Below, in pieces: positions 32,479 to 43,819 of a DNA stretch of 64,000 nt. Made by a program: the position numbers and the translations under genes. The notes under the pieces are model-generated. The model was not told the DNA's origin and ran no database searches. It saw only the letters and a list, made by a program, of their open reading frames with translations. Position 1 is the stretch's first letter, and the number at the start of each line of letters is the position of its first letter. This stretch comes from Paramyrothecium sp. XJ0827 (lineage: Eukaryota > Ascomycota > Sordariomycetes > Hypocreales > Stachybotryaceae): positions 2,666,001-2,730,000 of the forward strand of contig JAJFPB010000008.1 in the NCBI GenBank assembly GCA_020881915.1, read 5' to 3'.

Positions 32479-35116
32479 GGTGTGTCTTTGTGGCTGTCTT
32501 CTTTCGCTTCAAAGCCAAGGTAAGGAATGACGGAGGGTGGGATGGTGGCTTAAAGATCGGAGAATTGGAAGAGCGTGACAGGCCATTTTTAAACAGGATT
32601 TATCTCTCACATCCTGTTCATCTTCATGGCTTCCTGTTTGGAAATACGAGAACCGTGGGGAGCCTTGGCGACGGCATGTTTGGCATGAGACAGGGACAGC
32701 CAGGGCTACGGCAAAGTTGGGATGAAACGACATCCACTCTGCCTGATTACATATCAGGTATGCGGTGCTAGTCGATGCAACAGATTGATAAGATGCTCCA
32801 GTCTCCATTTTTGTTCTAATTAGGAGCGGGTACCAAGAGTTTTTCGCGAAAGCCGTGTCAAGCCAAGGCAAGAAGCCTCCATTCGGCTTGACGTAATCAA
32901 TTATGTATGTAGATGCTTTTGCCACATTCGCAACCAAGGAAGAGCAGTTTGGCTTTTTTACCTCGCTCTCGTCATTCGGCTATCTTATGAGATCAGTCTT
33001 GGGCCTGTAAAATAGCTTGGTCCTGGCCATTGTGACGTGAAACGCTAAATCCACCCGACGGTTTTAGGCTCTTGATCCCTGCCAGCGAGACTCAAGTGTT
33101 TGCAGAGCGCATAACTTAATTATCTCGTGACACGCGTGTGTTAGCAACGGGTCGTTTCTCGTGGAATTGTTACAGTCGCTTGGTCTTCGTCCCACCAGCT
33201 CGACAGGTTAGTTCAGACGGCCAACGAGAGCCGAATGCATGGGACGCATTGCATAATTACGCGGGAAACGCACATTACTCAGGGCATTGATCCTCCCATA
33301 AAAGTACAGATGAGGAGCTACAACATATGACGAGGGATCGGAGCCCTACTCGCGTGGCCGGACTTCCAAACACCTGGCTGCCTCGTTTTAACACATTGGC
33401 AAACTACACGAAGACCTCTCCGGTCCTTCCGCCAGACACGCATGCTTGGCGGCGTCGTCGCCGGCTAGCCAAGTGTAACGTGGCGACCGAGAAACTTGGA
33501 AAGGTCGGACTACCTCTTTTTAGCATTAGTTTCTTGTCCCCTGCTCCTCTGGACTAGAGGCGGAGCCACTTCTCTCCTGTCACTTGCCTAAAGTGATCCT
33601 TGCCCGGAAATCCACATATAACGCCCGCAGGGCATGCCTTGCCAAGAAAGCTTATTCAACAATTACAAAGAGGAAGGATCATGGAGCGAGTATCTGACGC
33701 AGAGGATTGTTGCAAGATAGAAACCTTTCCTTTGTGAAGTATTTGAATAGCATGTGGATACGGCGGCAGAGGCTCAAAGGAAGAAGCGCAAGCGAGTTCG
33801 GCCATCTTCCGCTTCCCGTGGGGGCGGTTCTCGGAAAACCCGAAGGGAATAAACGCACGTCCCCGTTCCATGGTGTGGATTGCCCCGATGCCGAATTGTT
33901 TGCCCGTCTGGTTCATGTGGGGAGCTTTGATTGCCAAGAGTTATCGTCGCTTGCCTTTGTAGCCGTAACGGAGCATGAAAGTAAGGAGCCTCGGGACGAG
34001 TCAAGTTATTTTTGAGCATGAAACTGCAACAGATAATTCACCTTCAATCCTCTGAGCATCCTGAATTCATAATTATTGTTTTTGGCAGAGCAGACGCTCC
34101 TATGAGGCCTGGCAAGAAATTCGGCAAGAATGACGAGCTCGAGACAGGAACACTTGGCATTCACCACTTTTCTCCCTTGGCTGTCGGCAATTCAGAGCCG
34201 TGCACGCGAGACGAGTTTTGCTCTAATAGAATTAGAATGACATAGGTTAATAATTGTTGAAGCTCAGTCGCTTAGCTGAGACTCTACAGTCTCAATTACT
34301 CAGAACCCGTGGACCGTGGCCCGCAGTAATACCACTAAGACGAGCAATGCAAATTGGTAGAAGCCAGGATTGTAGGATACTACTGCCGCTGAGTCTCTGT
34401 CGAAATACACTTTTTTAGTGATATACGACGCGAATGCTGCTTGCACGGACGGCAGCCATCCCGCGTATCGTACAATTACCCAACGTCTTCAAATATCCCA
34501 GGCCATATTCTAAACATCTCATCGTTCCGAAAGCATTAGGACACCTTGGATCATAGGCACAGTTCTCATGGGATCATGAGATCATGAGATGAGCGGCTTG
34601 AGGAGCCCTGGCGCACTCGTCTACTCGAAGACATAATCACAAAGAGTAGCCCCCGTCCCCCCTTGATGCTGCAAGACGTGTTCGTGATCACGGTTTCTCT
34701 AAAGCTGCTACCATCTTTCTCTTCCATCTTGAACCTACAAATTCGTCATCGCGAATACAGTCACAGTGCAAAGTGTGCTTCCATCCAAGATCCGACAATC
34801 CATTTGTTTTGGCGCCATGGAGACCTTCTCAACATCGAATTAACTCACTGCAGCTATACTCTTTGCTGATTGGGCCGTGAGCTGAGAGGGGTCTACCAAG
34901 GGGGACATTGTCTATTAGTGTTGTCAGCTCGGCCAGTCGTATTGCTTCACTGATAATATAACGCTATTATGCAGCTCCTCTTCTTACCGCGGGCTAGTCT
35001 TTTGAATGGAAAGCGCCCAGCAGATAGCCATAGAGTCCGCGGTAAAAAGCCCTTACTAAAGTCCATTTCCGCTTTCAGACCTGAACTTTTAGCGGAGTAG
35101 CCTGAGCTTTAACAAA
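32479..35116. other. Long spacer
   Basis: No intact gene in about 2.6 kb. On the reverse strand near 32800-32930 a short frame (GGFLPWLDTAFAKN) weakly recalls a P450 segment but is too short to call. A tandem GATCATGA pair sits near 34563-34582. Open frames on both strands at 33656-34019 have no recognisable domain. Confidence 0.4.
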
Positions 35117-35172
35117 GCAGCCCAGAGCTTAGCTGAAGCTACCGGAGCCTGATCTTAAGAATACTGGGCTGC
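35117..35172. repeat. Inverted repeat, 9-bp arms
   Basis: GCAGCCCAG at 35117-35125 and its exact reverse complement CTGGGCTGC at 35164-35172, separated by 38 nt. It is the first of a small group of AGCCC/GGGCT hairpins downstream of the NLR gene. Confidence 0.6.
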
Positions 35173-35309
35173 ACTTCTAGGAACCGACCCGGCTATTTAA
35201 AAAAGTTCGCTGATTTATAGAAGCCAGATCTCAGGCTAGCATACTAATTACAGTCTCAGTGGAAGTCAGTCTACTCTATTCTAGTATATGTTTGAGGCTA
35301 GCGTTTTAC

Positions 35310-35336
35310 TTACCAGCCCAGAACTTGGGCTGGTAA
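35310..35336. repeat. Perfect 11-bp inverted repeat (hairpin)
   Basis: TTACCAGCCCA at 35310-35320 and TGGGCTGGTAA at 35326-35336 around a 5-nt loop. It would form a strong hairpin in DNA or RNA. Confidence 0.75.
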
Positions 35337-35343
35337 ACGCGTA

Positions 35344-35363
35344 CTAGCCTAAGCCCAGGCTAG
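35344..35363. repeat. 7-bp inverted repeat (hairpin)
   Basis: CTAGCCT and AGGCTAG around a 6-nt loop, 7 bp after the 11-bp hairpin and built from the same GCC/GGC core. A further CCCA-AAAC-TGGG stem follows near 35381-35392. Confidence 0.6.
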
Positions 35364-35696
35364 GTTATATTGATACACACCCAAAACTGGGCCAGCATCA
35401 ATATTCTTATGGGAGGAATTCAGATGGTTGCGCCCAGCCATGGTTAATTGGATGCCATTACACTCGGCTTAGAAATGGGAGAAATCTCTAACCAAGAACC
35501 CTTACAGCACCAAACAGCCCGTCGACCGGTTAAGCGAGTCGGTCCTGAGCTGAATCAGGAACTTTCAGAGCTCGCCTTGACTGTACAACTTTTATGCATT
35601 CTTATGACCTAGGAGACTAAGTCACAACATAATAAAACAAAGACTCTATTCTATCGTATACTTCAAGTACATATGAGAATTCTTTTTTTTATTTTT
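35364..35696. other. 3' flank of the NLR gene
   Basis: Hairpin-rich then AT-rich sequence up to the NLR stop codon, ending in a T-rich run near 35683-35698. No gene was recognised. Confidence 0.4.
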
Positions 35697-38600
35697 TCAA
35701 TGCCACAAATCCTTATACAAGAACTTAAGCCTATGTTCCTTTGGTAAGCTGCCACAACCTAGGGTGCTCTCGGCTCCATTATCAATCAGCAGATTTAATA
35801 TTGCCTCATACTCGTTGTCTGAGGCCACAGAGGCTGGTGTTTCCCCTGTCTTAGTACTAATGTTAACATTAGCACCTCCGGCAATCAGTAATCTCACCGT
35901 AGCTTCATGGCCTTTCTTTGCCGCCCAAAAGATTGGTGTCCAACCATACTTATCAGTAGTATTAACTTCTGCTCCCTTATCAATAAGGAGTTTCGTTAAC
36001 TCTTCATAGCCATACCCTGCGGCCCAAAAGAGTGGCGTCCTCCCGCCCAATCCTCTCATATTAATATTTGCACCATTGACGATAAGTGATCTAGCTGTCG
36101 TTTGGCAGTTATTTACTAATGCCCATAAGAGTGGAGTCCATTCATTGATGTCATAAGCACTAATGTCAACGCCTGCATTCATTAGTTCTCTTGCTAGGCC
36201 ATCATAGCCGTTTTCTAATGCTGAAAGAAGTGGAGTTGTTCCATTGGCGTCACTGGCGTTGATATCTGCGCCTGCATCTAGCAGGCCCTTTGCAATAGTC
36301 TCATGGCCGTGCTTTAGGGCTAGGAGAAGTGGAGTTGCTCCATTGGCGTCACTGGCGTTGATATCTGCGCCTGCATCTAGCAGGCCCTTTGCAATAGTCT
36401 CATGGCCGTGCTTTAGGGCTAGGAGAAGTGGAGTGGCTCCATTGGCGTCACTGGCGTTGATATCTGTCCCTTTATTGACGAAGAATTTTACCATTATCGG
36501 CCAGCCATTTTTCGAAGCGCGCAAAAGAAAGGCTTTTAAGCTCGCAGAGTAGTTAGTGTTGTGAAAGGCGTTAATGTTTGCTCCCCTGTCGATAAGCAGT
36601 CCCGCTATAGTATCATGCTTATTCTTTAGGGCTCGTAAGAGTGATGTCTGTCCACTTTCGTCTCTGGCATGAATATCTGCTCCCTTTTCAATAAGAAACC
36701 TGACTATTACTTCGTGACCATTCTCCGAGGCTCGCGAGAGTGATGTCTGTCCACTTTCGTCTCTCGCATGGATATCTGCTCCCTTTTGAATAAGAAATCT
36801 AACTATCACCTCGTGGCCGTTCTCTGAGGCTCGCGAGAGTGATGTTTGGCCCCCACTATCCGCCTTGTCAATAGCTTGGGTTTGCGACAGCAGCTTGACC
36901 ATGCAAAGGCGACCATTCTGTGCAGCCCAAGTTATTGGGGACCGATTTCTGTACTCTTTAAACTCTTGCCTGTTTGTGAGGCCAGCTCCAGTATTGCTGG
37001 TGGACAACATGTCTAGAAGCGCAATAACAGCACCCCGTTGGCCATTAGCCAGAGCGGCAAACAATGGATATTGGTATCTCCTTCCAACACGAGCAAATGG
37101 ATCCTTGTGGCCACTTGCGCGAATGAGCGCTGAGAAACCGTTTTCTGCGAGAAAGTAGAGAAAGCCTGCATCTAGATTCTGTGCATCAAACCTATAGTCC
37201 TTGACCAAATTGATGAGACCGAACCAGCTTGAAATAGGAAATCTTGAGAGGAAACTATGTTGCGAGATAGTATTTGCTGCAAGATTGGCATGATACAACA
37301 CCTGTTGGCTGGCATATAGTAAAAAAACGTACTTCTTGGGAGCCGCGCTCTGGTCGATGGACTCAGCAGCCCTTGGCCTTATACTTGGTATCGGCTCACG
37401 CGTCAACACGTAACGCCCATAAAAGAAGCAACATTGTTTGAGTATATCGTGGCCAGCGCTTTCCCATTGAAATCCAAGGTCAGGCCATATTTCATACAGA
37501 CCGTTATCTTTGATAAGGAAATCTCGAACAGATTCGTGTATGAACTGCACCGTTGGGGGGTCGGATTTAGTAATTTCGGCAAGCCCTTTAGAAGAACTGA
37601 TAAGAAACTTTGTAATGCTGTCGTCGGCATATAGAGTACTTGCGTCTGGAAGTTCGTGATCCGCTAAATCTCTGAGGGATAACCCAGACCACATAGCATG
37701 ATAGAACTCTCTGAGTTGTAAAGGCCACTTTGCCAGAAGAATCCAAAGGATGCATAATCGGAAATCTTCTATATCTTCCTGATCTCGCTTCAAGATATCC
37801 TGGAAGAGCTCGCTTAAACTAGCTGGTATATCTTCAAGTTTCTTTTTGAGAGTTGGCCGACCACGTCGATATTCTCTATTGAGTATCTCAACCACAAGAA
37901 CAGTCCACAGAAAAACTCCTGCAGATTTATCGAGAATTTGTAGCCGTAATTCATTGTGTAACGTAGGATTTGCAATTCGAAGGCGACCGCTAATATAGCA
38001 CTCTATATCTTTGAGATGGTCCGGTTGATGATCCAAGTTGAATCTGATTCCTCGTTGTATATCAATGTAGGGGTAATGCCGACTTGAGAGACAAACTCGC
38101 AGTTGGACTGCATTCTTCGTGGATTTCTCTGCTAGCTCTTCGAAGTATTCGACCATATCCATAACTTGCTGTTCATCACACTCATCTAGAGCATCGACGA
38201 AACAGGTAAAACAACGGCGCCCAAGAGAAAGAATTGCAGCTGTAAAGGTTTCTTTGAGGAGGTTCAAAGACAACCAAGGATTCTGCATCTGGTAACTGAG
38301 TGCTGTATTATCCAAGACCATTTGAGTATCAGGGAACCCTTCGAAGAGTTGGAGTAGTAAAGATCGGTACATCCCTAAGATAGATTTATGTAAATCTTCT
38401 CCTCGAGCATGGAAAAAGAAAGAAGCAGTTAGTTCATGCCCTGTACGTTCCTTGTCTTTAGTACTCAAATATATGTACTTCATTATTGTTGACTTGCCAG
38501 CTCCCGGTTTACCTCGGATCCACAAGAAGCCGTGGTGTTCCGCCCACTTTTCAGGATCAAGCCACATCTTGTAGGAAGGACAACTCAAAAACCATTGACA

Positions 38601-39817
38601 AGTTTCAGCGTCAGCTTCTCGGATGTCCAATTCACGGGAGTTCATTTGGTCGAAACGGAGGGACTCAAGCAGCTGCTGTTTCTTTTCAGTGAATGAATTT
38701 TGATCTGGAAATCAGTGATCAGCGTCTCCTGTTATATTGTTTCACGTGCTACTTGTATCTGTTACTTGCCTTGTCCAGAAGACAAATCAACAACTTCTGT
38801 ATTCGTTTCAGCTGAAGGCAGTGCCTCAAGAAATTCTCTTGCATATGCAGCCGCAGTTGCAGAAGCATATCTCTGCCATTCCTTGTTTTTATGAGAATCT
38901 GAGTAATCGCATATTCCACGAATCGGCAAACACGGCAGAACATCTACAATGCCGGCAGTCTCCATTTCAAAACATATGACATCCAGTTGTCGCGCCATTT
39001 TGTCTCTGGCTATACCACTCCGCATAACCTGGTTACCTGAGGCAATAGCGCCATAATGAACCCTTATATCGTTGGAGTTTCGCTTGCTGCGAAGCACAAG
39101 CTTTGTCTGATCGCATTCTTCGCATCCACTGGCCAAGGTTTCATGTTCATAGGTTGCTTGAAAGAGACGATCTGGTGAGCCCGGACGACAATACGTAGGG
39201 TCTCCGAACTTCTCTTGGAGAATGGATGGGATACGGCTAGGCTCTAGCGCGTGTTTTGACCTGAGTGCTGACAAGACGGTACCAAGTGAGGGCCGAAGAA
39301 CCCTGGGAACTGCTTTTATCTGAAATTGACCGTCTCCCACTATTTTTCCGAGATCATGCTGCATGATTCTGACTCCAACAACCACGTCCCCTAACCGCAC
39401 ATCATCCTTGCTTGGTACACCACCGCCAATTCCTACCATTAAGGCGATGCGGATCGATGGGAAGGTTCGTTTCATATCCGTGACGACATTCGCTGCACTG
39501 TTCGTTCCATACTGATCTGCTGGTAAACATGCAATGACGATGTTGTGGTGTCTGATCCTCCCTAGCATGTACGTGTTGATATCGTCTTCATGCGTCAGTA
39601 GACCTTCGTAGACTTCGTCTAGTACGGCCTTCGCTGCTGCCATTTCGATATGCAATGCGCAGATCCAGGCTATGTCGTAGCGGTCAAGCCGCGAGGTTGT
39701 CGAATTAGTTCGCGAATCACCAAACGCATATCTCGGGTAGAAAGCCCTTTGCCGCTTTGGAGGACGAGGTAAATTTGCGTCAGCATCAAAATGATATCGC
39801 GAGCCTCTCTTATCCAT
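35697..39817 (-). CDS. NLR-like immune receptor: PNP_UDP - NACHT - ankyrin repeats
   Basis: A 1351-residue protein in two exons. The intron at 38705-38769 uses a GC donor (AAG|GCAAGT...TTCCAG) and fuses the two halves in phase. The chosen ATG is 39815-39817; an ATG at 39869-39871 would add 18 residues. Residues about 45-330 are a nucleoside-phosphorylase-like domain (YDIAWICALHIEMAAA, GIGGGVPS, CFEMETAG). LLESLRFDQMNSRELDI is the usual linker. The NACHT domain has Walker A GKPGAGKST (about 414-422) and Walker B FVDALDEC (about 518-525). The last 430 residues hold about 12 ankyrin repeats. Fungal NLRs of this plan are thought to sense non-self through the repeats, oligomerise through NACHT and signal through the N-domain. 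No frame break was seen in 4 kb, so it looks active. Confidence 0.95.
36241..36438 (-). repeat. Tandem 99-bp repeat, two near-identical ankyrin units
   Basis: 36241-36339 and 36340-36438 are 98 of 99 bases identical by eye; a third copy starts at 36439 and diverges after about 28 bases. Each unit encodes one 33-residue ankyrin repeat (HGHETIAKGLLDAGADINAS core). A neighbouring pair of repeats (about 36660-36855) is nearly identical in protein but differs at about a dozen bases. Confidence 0.9.
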
Positions 39818-41301
39818 CTTAACGATATGATAAAGTTCAATATGGTTTGTTGCTGTCAATATATGAATCATCACCAGGAGCTGGCGACTGCTAGTCAAGA
39901 TGAAGAACGGACGGATTTCCTTCTCGAGCGAGAACAATCAGGCAAGTGTTGCAGCCTAAGGGAACAGCTAGTGGATTGGGCGGCAATAGGCATTTCTGTC
40001 AGTACAAGGGGTATCCATTTAACGCTAAATTTATGGTTTTTGATAGGTCAACTTTCATGCCTGCTGCCTAAAGCATTGTGGGAATAGTCATGTACTGCAT
40101 CCTATCATTGTCAAGGGGAGAATGAAAAGCTAGCTTAGAATGCGCCGCAAAAAGGTGCAAAAATTGGTATCGAAATCAGGGGTTTTGAAGAAAAGTCGGA
40201 ATATAGAATCAGTTGAACAGATCAAATATGGGCATGATGTTGAACTAGTGCTCTACGTGCGGCAGCCTTTCGAATGCGAGACAAACTGGGTCATCACCCC
40301 CATGTACCAGCCTCTACATGTGCTGTCTGGGGCAAAGGATTAGTTTAACATAAGCTAAGCCAAGTGACCTCCGGACCTGAGTTGTGACTGGTTTGGCCTG
40401 AGCGAGGCTGAGCCGCGGTTGAGCCGGAGGTAAAATGCACTAACCAAAGCAGGAATTGAAACACTTTCGTTTTTTACCGCGTATTCGCGCAGGGTTTTTA
40501 CATTTTAGTCCCAAGTCACACCCTTGCGCATATCTTACCCGGCAGCAACATCGCCTGGGTGCCCAGCTCACGATGGACCAAAGATCGCAAGGAAGGGACC
40601 ACTTCGATGTGGTGGGAATTGACATGATGTGTGCCTCCTAGCCCACTTGTAAGTTATGGAGAGGAGGGCATCAACGCTGTGCTCAGCAGCATCGACTGTG
40701 CCCCTATAACACAGAAAGAATCAGACTTATTCCCCGCGGCCCATGAGTTTTATGATATCCGAGCCGGTGTTGTAGCACTTGCTACTATTCGTAAGTGCAT
40801 GGGGCCGTAGTGAGCCCTTTACTCGAGGACTCTGCAGCTCCTGTAGGGTTGGAATGATCGTGAGGTGAGATGGAGTGTGCAGTCACGCCTCAGGAGAAGA
40901 CCGGCGACGAGAGGACAAATATAAGTTGTTAAGTCACAGTAGATATCCGACGATTAAAGATAGTTTACTAAATACGGATTCACGAAAATCATCAAAGTCT
41001 GTACACCCACGGCATTTATAACATCCCATGTAGCATAGATGTCCATGCGACGGGCATCACCATCCTATTTTCGGTCCCTTTCTGCCCCACACAAGGCTGG
41101 CCTACAGGGATTACTTCGTCTGTGGCAGGTCTTTTCTTTGCAGTGTACAAGCTGAAGTGCGTGGATTGATTCCGATGCGCAGACGCCACGGCGCTAAACG
41201 AACCACTTCACTCGACGGAAGCTGTCCATAACACTCGCACTCTGTGTCATCACCAGTTTGTCGCTGAGATTGCGTTCCGTCGCCTAAGACTCGCATCAAC
41301 A
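39818..41301. other. Divergent spacer between NLR gene and HET gene 2
   Basis: Promoter sides of two diverging genes. A forward frame at about 40640-40812 reads like protein (INAVLSSIDCAPITQ, EFYDIRAGVVALATI) but has no start and no recognised family, so a gene fragment is possible. No TATA box stands out. Confidence 0.4.
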
Positions 41302-43335
41302 ATGGACTCACCGCAGTTCACTTTCAGCGTTAACTTTCCCTCTCAATCTAGTGCACTCTCAACTCGAGTCCGCAACAATGTGCTCTGCCAGTACTGTACC
41401 AGAATGGCTCGGGACTCGAGGATAATCCACCAGGCACCCAAAATCAACTGGCTGGACTTTGCCACGGACGACGACGCCGCCGATCCTGTCGATGTTTCTA
41501 CTGCAGATTCCACGCCGCCGCACCTTGACGGCCCCAAGTTTGAGGCGTTTGAGCACCATGCGACTCTTGGCGCACTCAAGAGATCATCCCAGAATTGCCA
41601 CCTCTGTGCCCTTTTAAGTGCGTACGACCCTGAATTTCCGGAAATCAGCCATGCCTCGTCCAACGACAGGACGTACATAATGAAGGTCATCCGCGCCGAT
41701 GCCCACCTTGAAGGACCCGGCGTTCTCAAAGTCCAAATTCGTGGCGTTAGACATTCAGGTGCCACCTATCTTATGGATGGCAAGCCAAAGGCTTGGAATG
41801 AGGGAACGCTCACGTCCATGCGGACAGATCACCACGAAGTGCTGGCCCTCGCAAAACAGTGGCTGGAGGGCTGTCTGGCGTCCCACGATGCTTGTCACAG
41901 CCGCTCGCATCCTACAGGCAACTGGAGCCTCCCTACTCGCTTAGTGAAGGTCGTAGGCTTCAGAACCAGCGTCTTCTCAGTGAAGTTGTGCCTTGGAAAA
42001 GATTTGCCACCAGGCACGAAATATTTGACGTTGAGTCATTGCTGGGGCGGAGCAGACATAGTGAAGCTGACTGAGGATTCACTGTCATCCTTTCAAGGTG
42101 ATATTCCACTTCAGAGCCTCCCGCAGAATTTCAAGGATGCCGCTGCCATCACACTGTTCCTGGGTTACGAATATATATGGATCGACTCCCTCTGTATCAT
42201 TCAAAACTCTACAGATGATTGGAAGCGTGAGGCTGCGGAAATGGGCAACGTGTACCGCTATTCCCTCTGCACAATTGCTGCTCTAGGCGCAATGGACCCC
42301 CACGGCGGCTGTTTCGTGGACCGCAATGCGCTCTCCTTCACCCCATGCCAGCTATTTGCAGACTCAACCACTCGAACAGGTGTCTTTGCAGAAAATTGGC
42401 GGAACCCACACCCAAATTCACCCCAACTCAGCAACAAAGAAAGGTTGCTGACCAGGGGATGGGTCGTCCAAGAGAGCGCCTTGTCACCGCGCACATTGTA
42501 CTTTGGGTCGCAGATGATATACTGGGGCTGTACAGTGGCAGATGGATCAGAGAAGGAACAGGCGCTCTCCTCGTCGACGTTAAACAAGAACCTCAAAGCA
42601 CGCTTCCACGGGTTGCTAGACAGCATAAGGGGTGAAGATTATTACGCGTGGGCGATGGACTGGTGGAATATCATTTCAGACTATACATCATGCAACTTGA
42701 CCGTCCCCACAGATAGATGGCCTGCGATTTCAGGCCTTGCATCCATACTCGAAGGAGATTCCAACTCTCGACTCGTCCATGGCTTGTGGGAGATCAATCT
42801 ACCGATGGAGTTGCTATGGAAGGTGAGTCACCCGCAGAGAAGCCAACGGCTGGAAGGTCAGTGTCCATCGTGGTCTTGGCTTAGCGTCGGCGAGCCTGTT
42901 CACAAGATGTGGTACAACATGGCCAAGTATTTCCGGATGGATGCTGCTGTCTCCTTGCAGACCCATCCGCAAGATGACTCAAAAGTCTTTATCAGAGGGC
43001 GCATGGTCCGGCTCACATGGAATGTCCGCCACTACGGCGATGGAACACGGAGTTACGGCTGTAGGTTCTGTAACTCACGCGGCGACGGGCCAGACTCATG
43101 GCATGGCAGTTGGGATCCAGATACACGCCCGGAACAGGGATGGGAAACATGGGCTTTGCGGTTTGTCGCTGACGATCGAGTTATGGAGGAAGCAGGGCTT
43201 GTTATCAGACGCATGGAGGGCCCCGATGGCGATGTCTGGACACGAGTAGGAGCATATAGTGTCCGGCTGGGCCACCTTCCTGATGGGAGAGCCATATGGG
43301 ACTCAGGAAAGGTGCAAACAATCACGTTGACATAA
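41302..43335 (+). CDS. HET domain protein 2
   Basis: An intronless 677-residue protein starting at the ATG 41302. An N-terminal Cys-containing leader (NCHLCALLSAY near residue 95) precedes the HET domain at about 235-380: TKYLTLSHCWGG, then QNFKDAAAITLFLGYEYIWI with DSLCIIQNSTDDWKREA, then RGWVVQESALSPRTLYF. This is the TLSHCWG / WIDSLCI / RxWxxQE class and differs from HET gene 1 in its leader and in the wording of the motifs, so the three HET genes here are not recent tandem copies. Expected role: cell-death control in hyphal non-self recognition. It is divergent from the NLR gene and convergent with the NYN gene. Confidence 0.95.
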   Translation: MDSPQFTFSVNFPSQSSALSTRVRNNVLCQYCTRMARDSRIIHQAPKINWLDFATDDDAADPVDVSTADSTPPHLDGPKFEAFEHHATLGALKRSSQNCHLCALLSAYDPEFPEISHASSNDRTYIMKVIRADAHLEGPGVLKVQIRGVRHSGATYLMDGKPKAWNEGTLTSMRTDHHEVLALAKQWLEGCLASHDACHSRSHPTGNWSLPTRLVKVVGFRTSVFSVKLCLGKDLPPGTKYLTLSHCWGGADIVKLTEDSLSSFQGDIPLQSLPQNFKDAAAITLFLGYEYIWIDSLCIIQNSTDDWKREAAEMGNVYRYSLCTIAALGAMDPHGGCFVDRNALSFTPCQLFADSTTRTGVFAENWRNPHPNSPQLSNKERLLTRGWVVQESALSPRTLYFGSQMIYWGCTVADGSEKEQALSSSTLNKNLKARFHGLLDSIRGEDYYAWAMDWWNIISDYTSCNLTVPTDRWPAISGLASILEGDSNSRLVHGLWEINLPMELLWKVSHPQRSQRLEGQCPSWSWLSVGEPVHKMWYNMAKYFRMDAAVSLQTHPQDDSKVFIRGRMVRLTWNVRHYGDGTRSYGCRFCNSRGDGPDSWHGSWDPDTRPEQGWETWALRFVADDRVMEEAGLVIRRMEGPDGDVWTRVGAYSVRLGHLPDGRAIWDSGKVQTITLT

Positions 43336-43747
43336 ATAGCACATTCTCGGCCATAGCGAATGAGCGACTTACTGGAACGACATGGTAGCTTGTGAACGGG
43401 ATTACAAACCTTGATCACTATGTATTTCTGTTACCATGCATCAAATTACGAGCACAAGCGAGGGAACTCTCTTTCTGAATGTATGCCACACATAACCTTT
43501 TGTGACTTGCGTGAAACCCCCATTAAGCGGGAACGATTGTGGGAGCGCTGAGATGTTAGACGAGAGCTTTACGGACGGTAAAATTGACACCATGCATAAG
43601 CAGCTGTCCAGTTAGTCATTGGTGATTTTCTAAGAAAAGAGGTTTACAGTACTTAAATTAAATTCTACCCATCGTGGATAAGACTTTGAAGTTTTATCAC
43701 ATTTTAAGCGATGAAAACATACATTTTGATTAAATTGGAAAGAATAA
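43336..43747. other. Spacer between convergent genes
   Basis: 3' flank of HET gene 2, AT-rich towards the right end. No gene was recognised. Confidence 0.4.
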
Positions 43748-43813
43748 TGCCTTGTACTTTTGTCATATTATAAGTGCTAGTGCCTTGTACCTTTCTCATA
43801 CTATAAGCGATAT
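43748..43813. repeat. Two imperfect 33-bp tandem units
   Basis: Both units begin TGCCTTGTAC (43748 and 43781) and share a CATA-TATAAG core. They lie immediately 3' of the NYN gene stop codon at 43820. Confidence 0.6.
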
Positions 43814-43819
43814 CCCCTT

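Noticed and set aside
32800..32937. Possible P450 fragment on the reverse strand
   Set aside because: Only about 20 residues recall the family and no second motif supports it.
33656..34019. Open frames on both strands
   Set aside because: Antisense mirror frames with no domain, signal peptide or splice support.
34563..34582. Short tandem GATCATGA repeat as a possible CRISPR-like or regulatory array
   Set aside because: Only two units, and CRISPR arrays are not expected in fungal nuclear DNA.
40640..40812. Forward protein-like stretch between the NLR gene and HET gene 2
   Set aside because: Begins after a stop without ATG and matches no family I know; mentioned in the spacer entry only.
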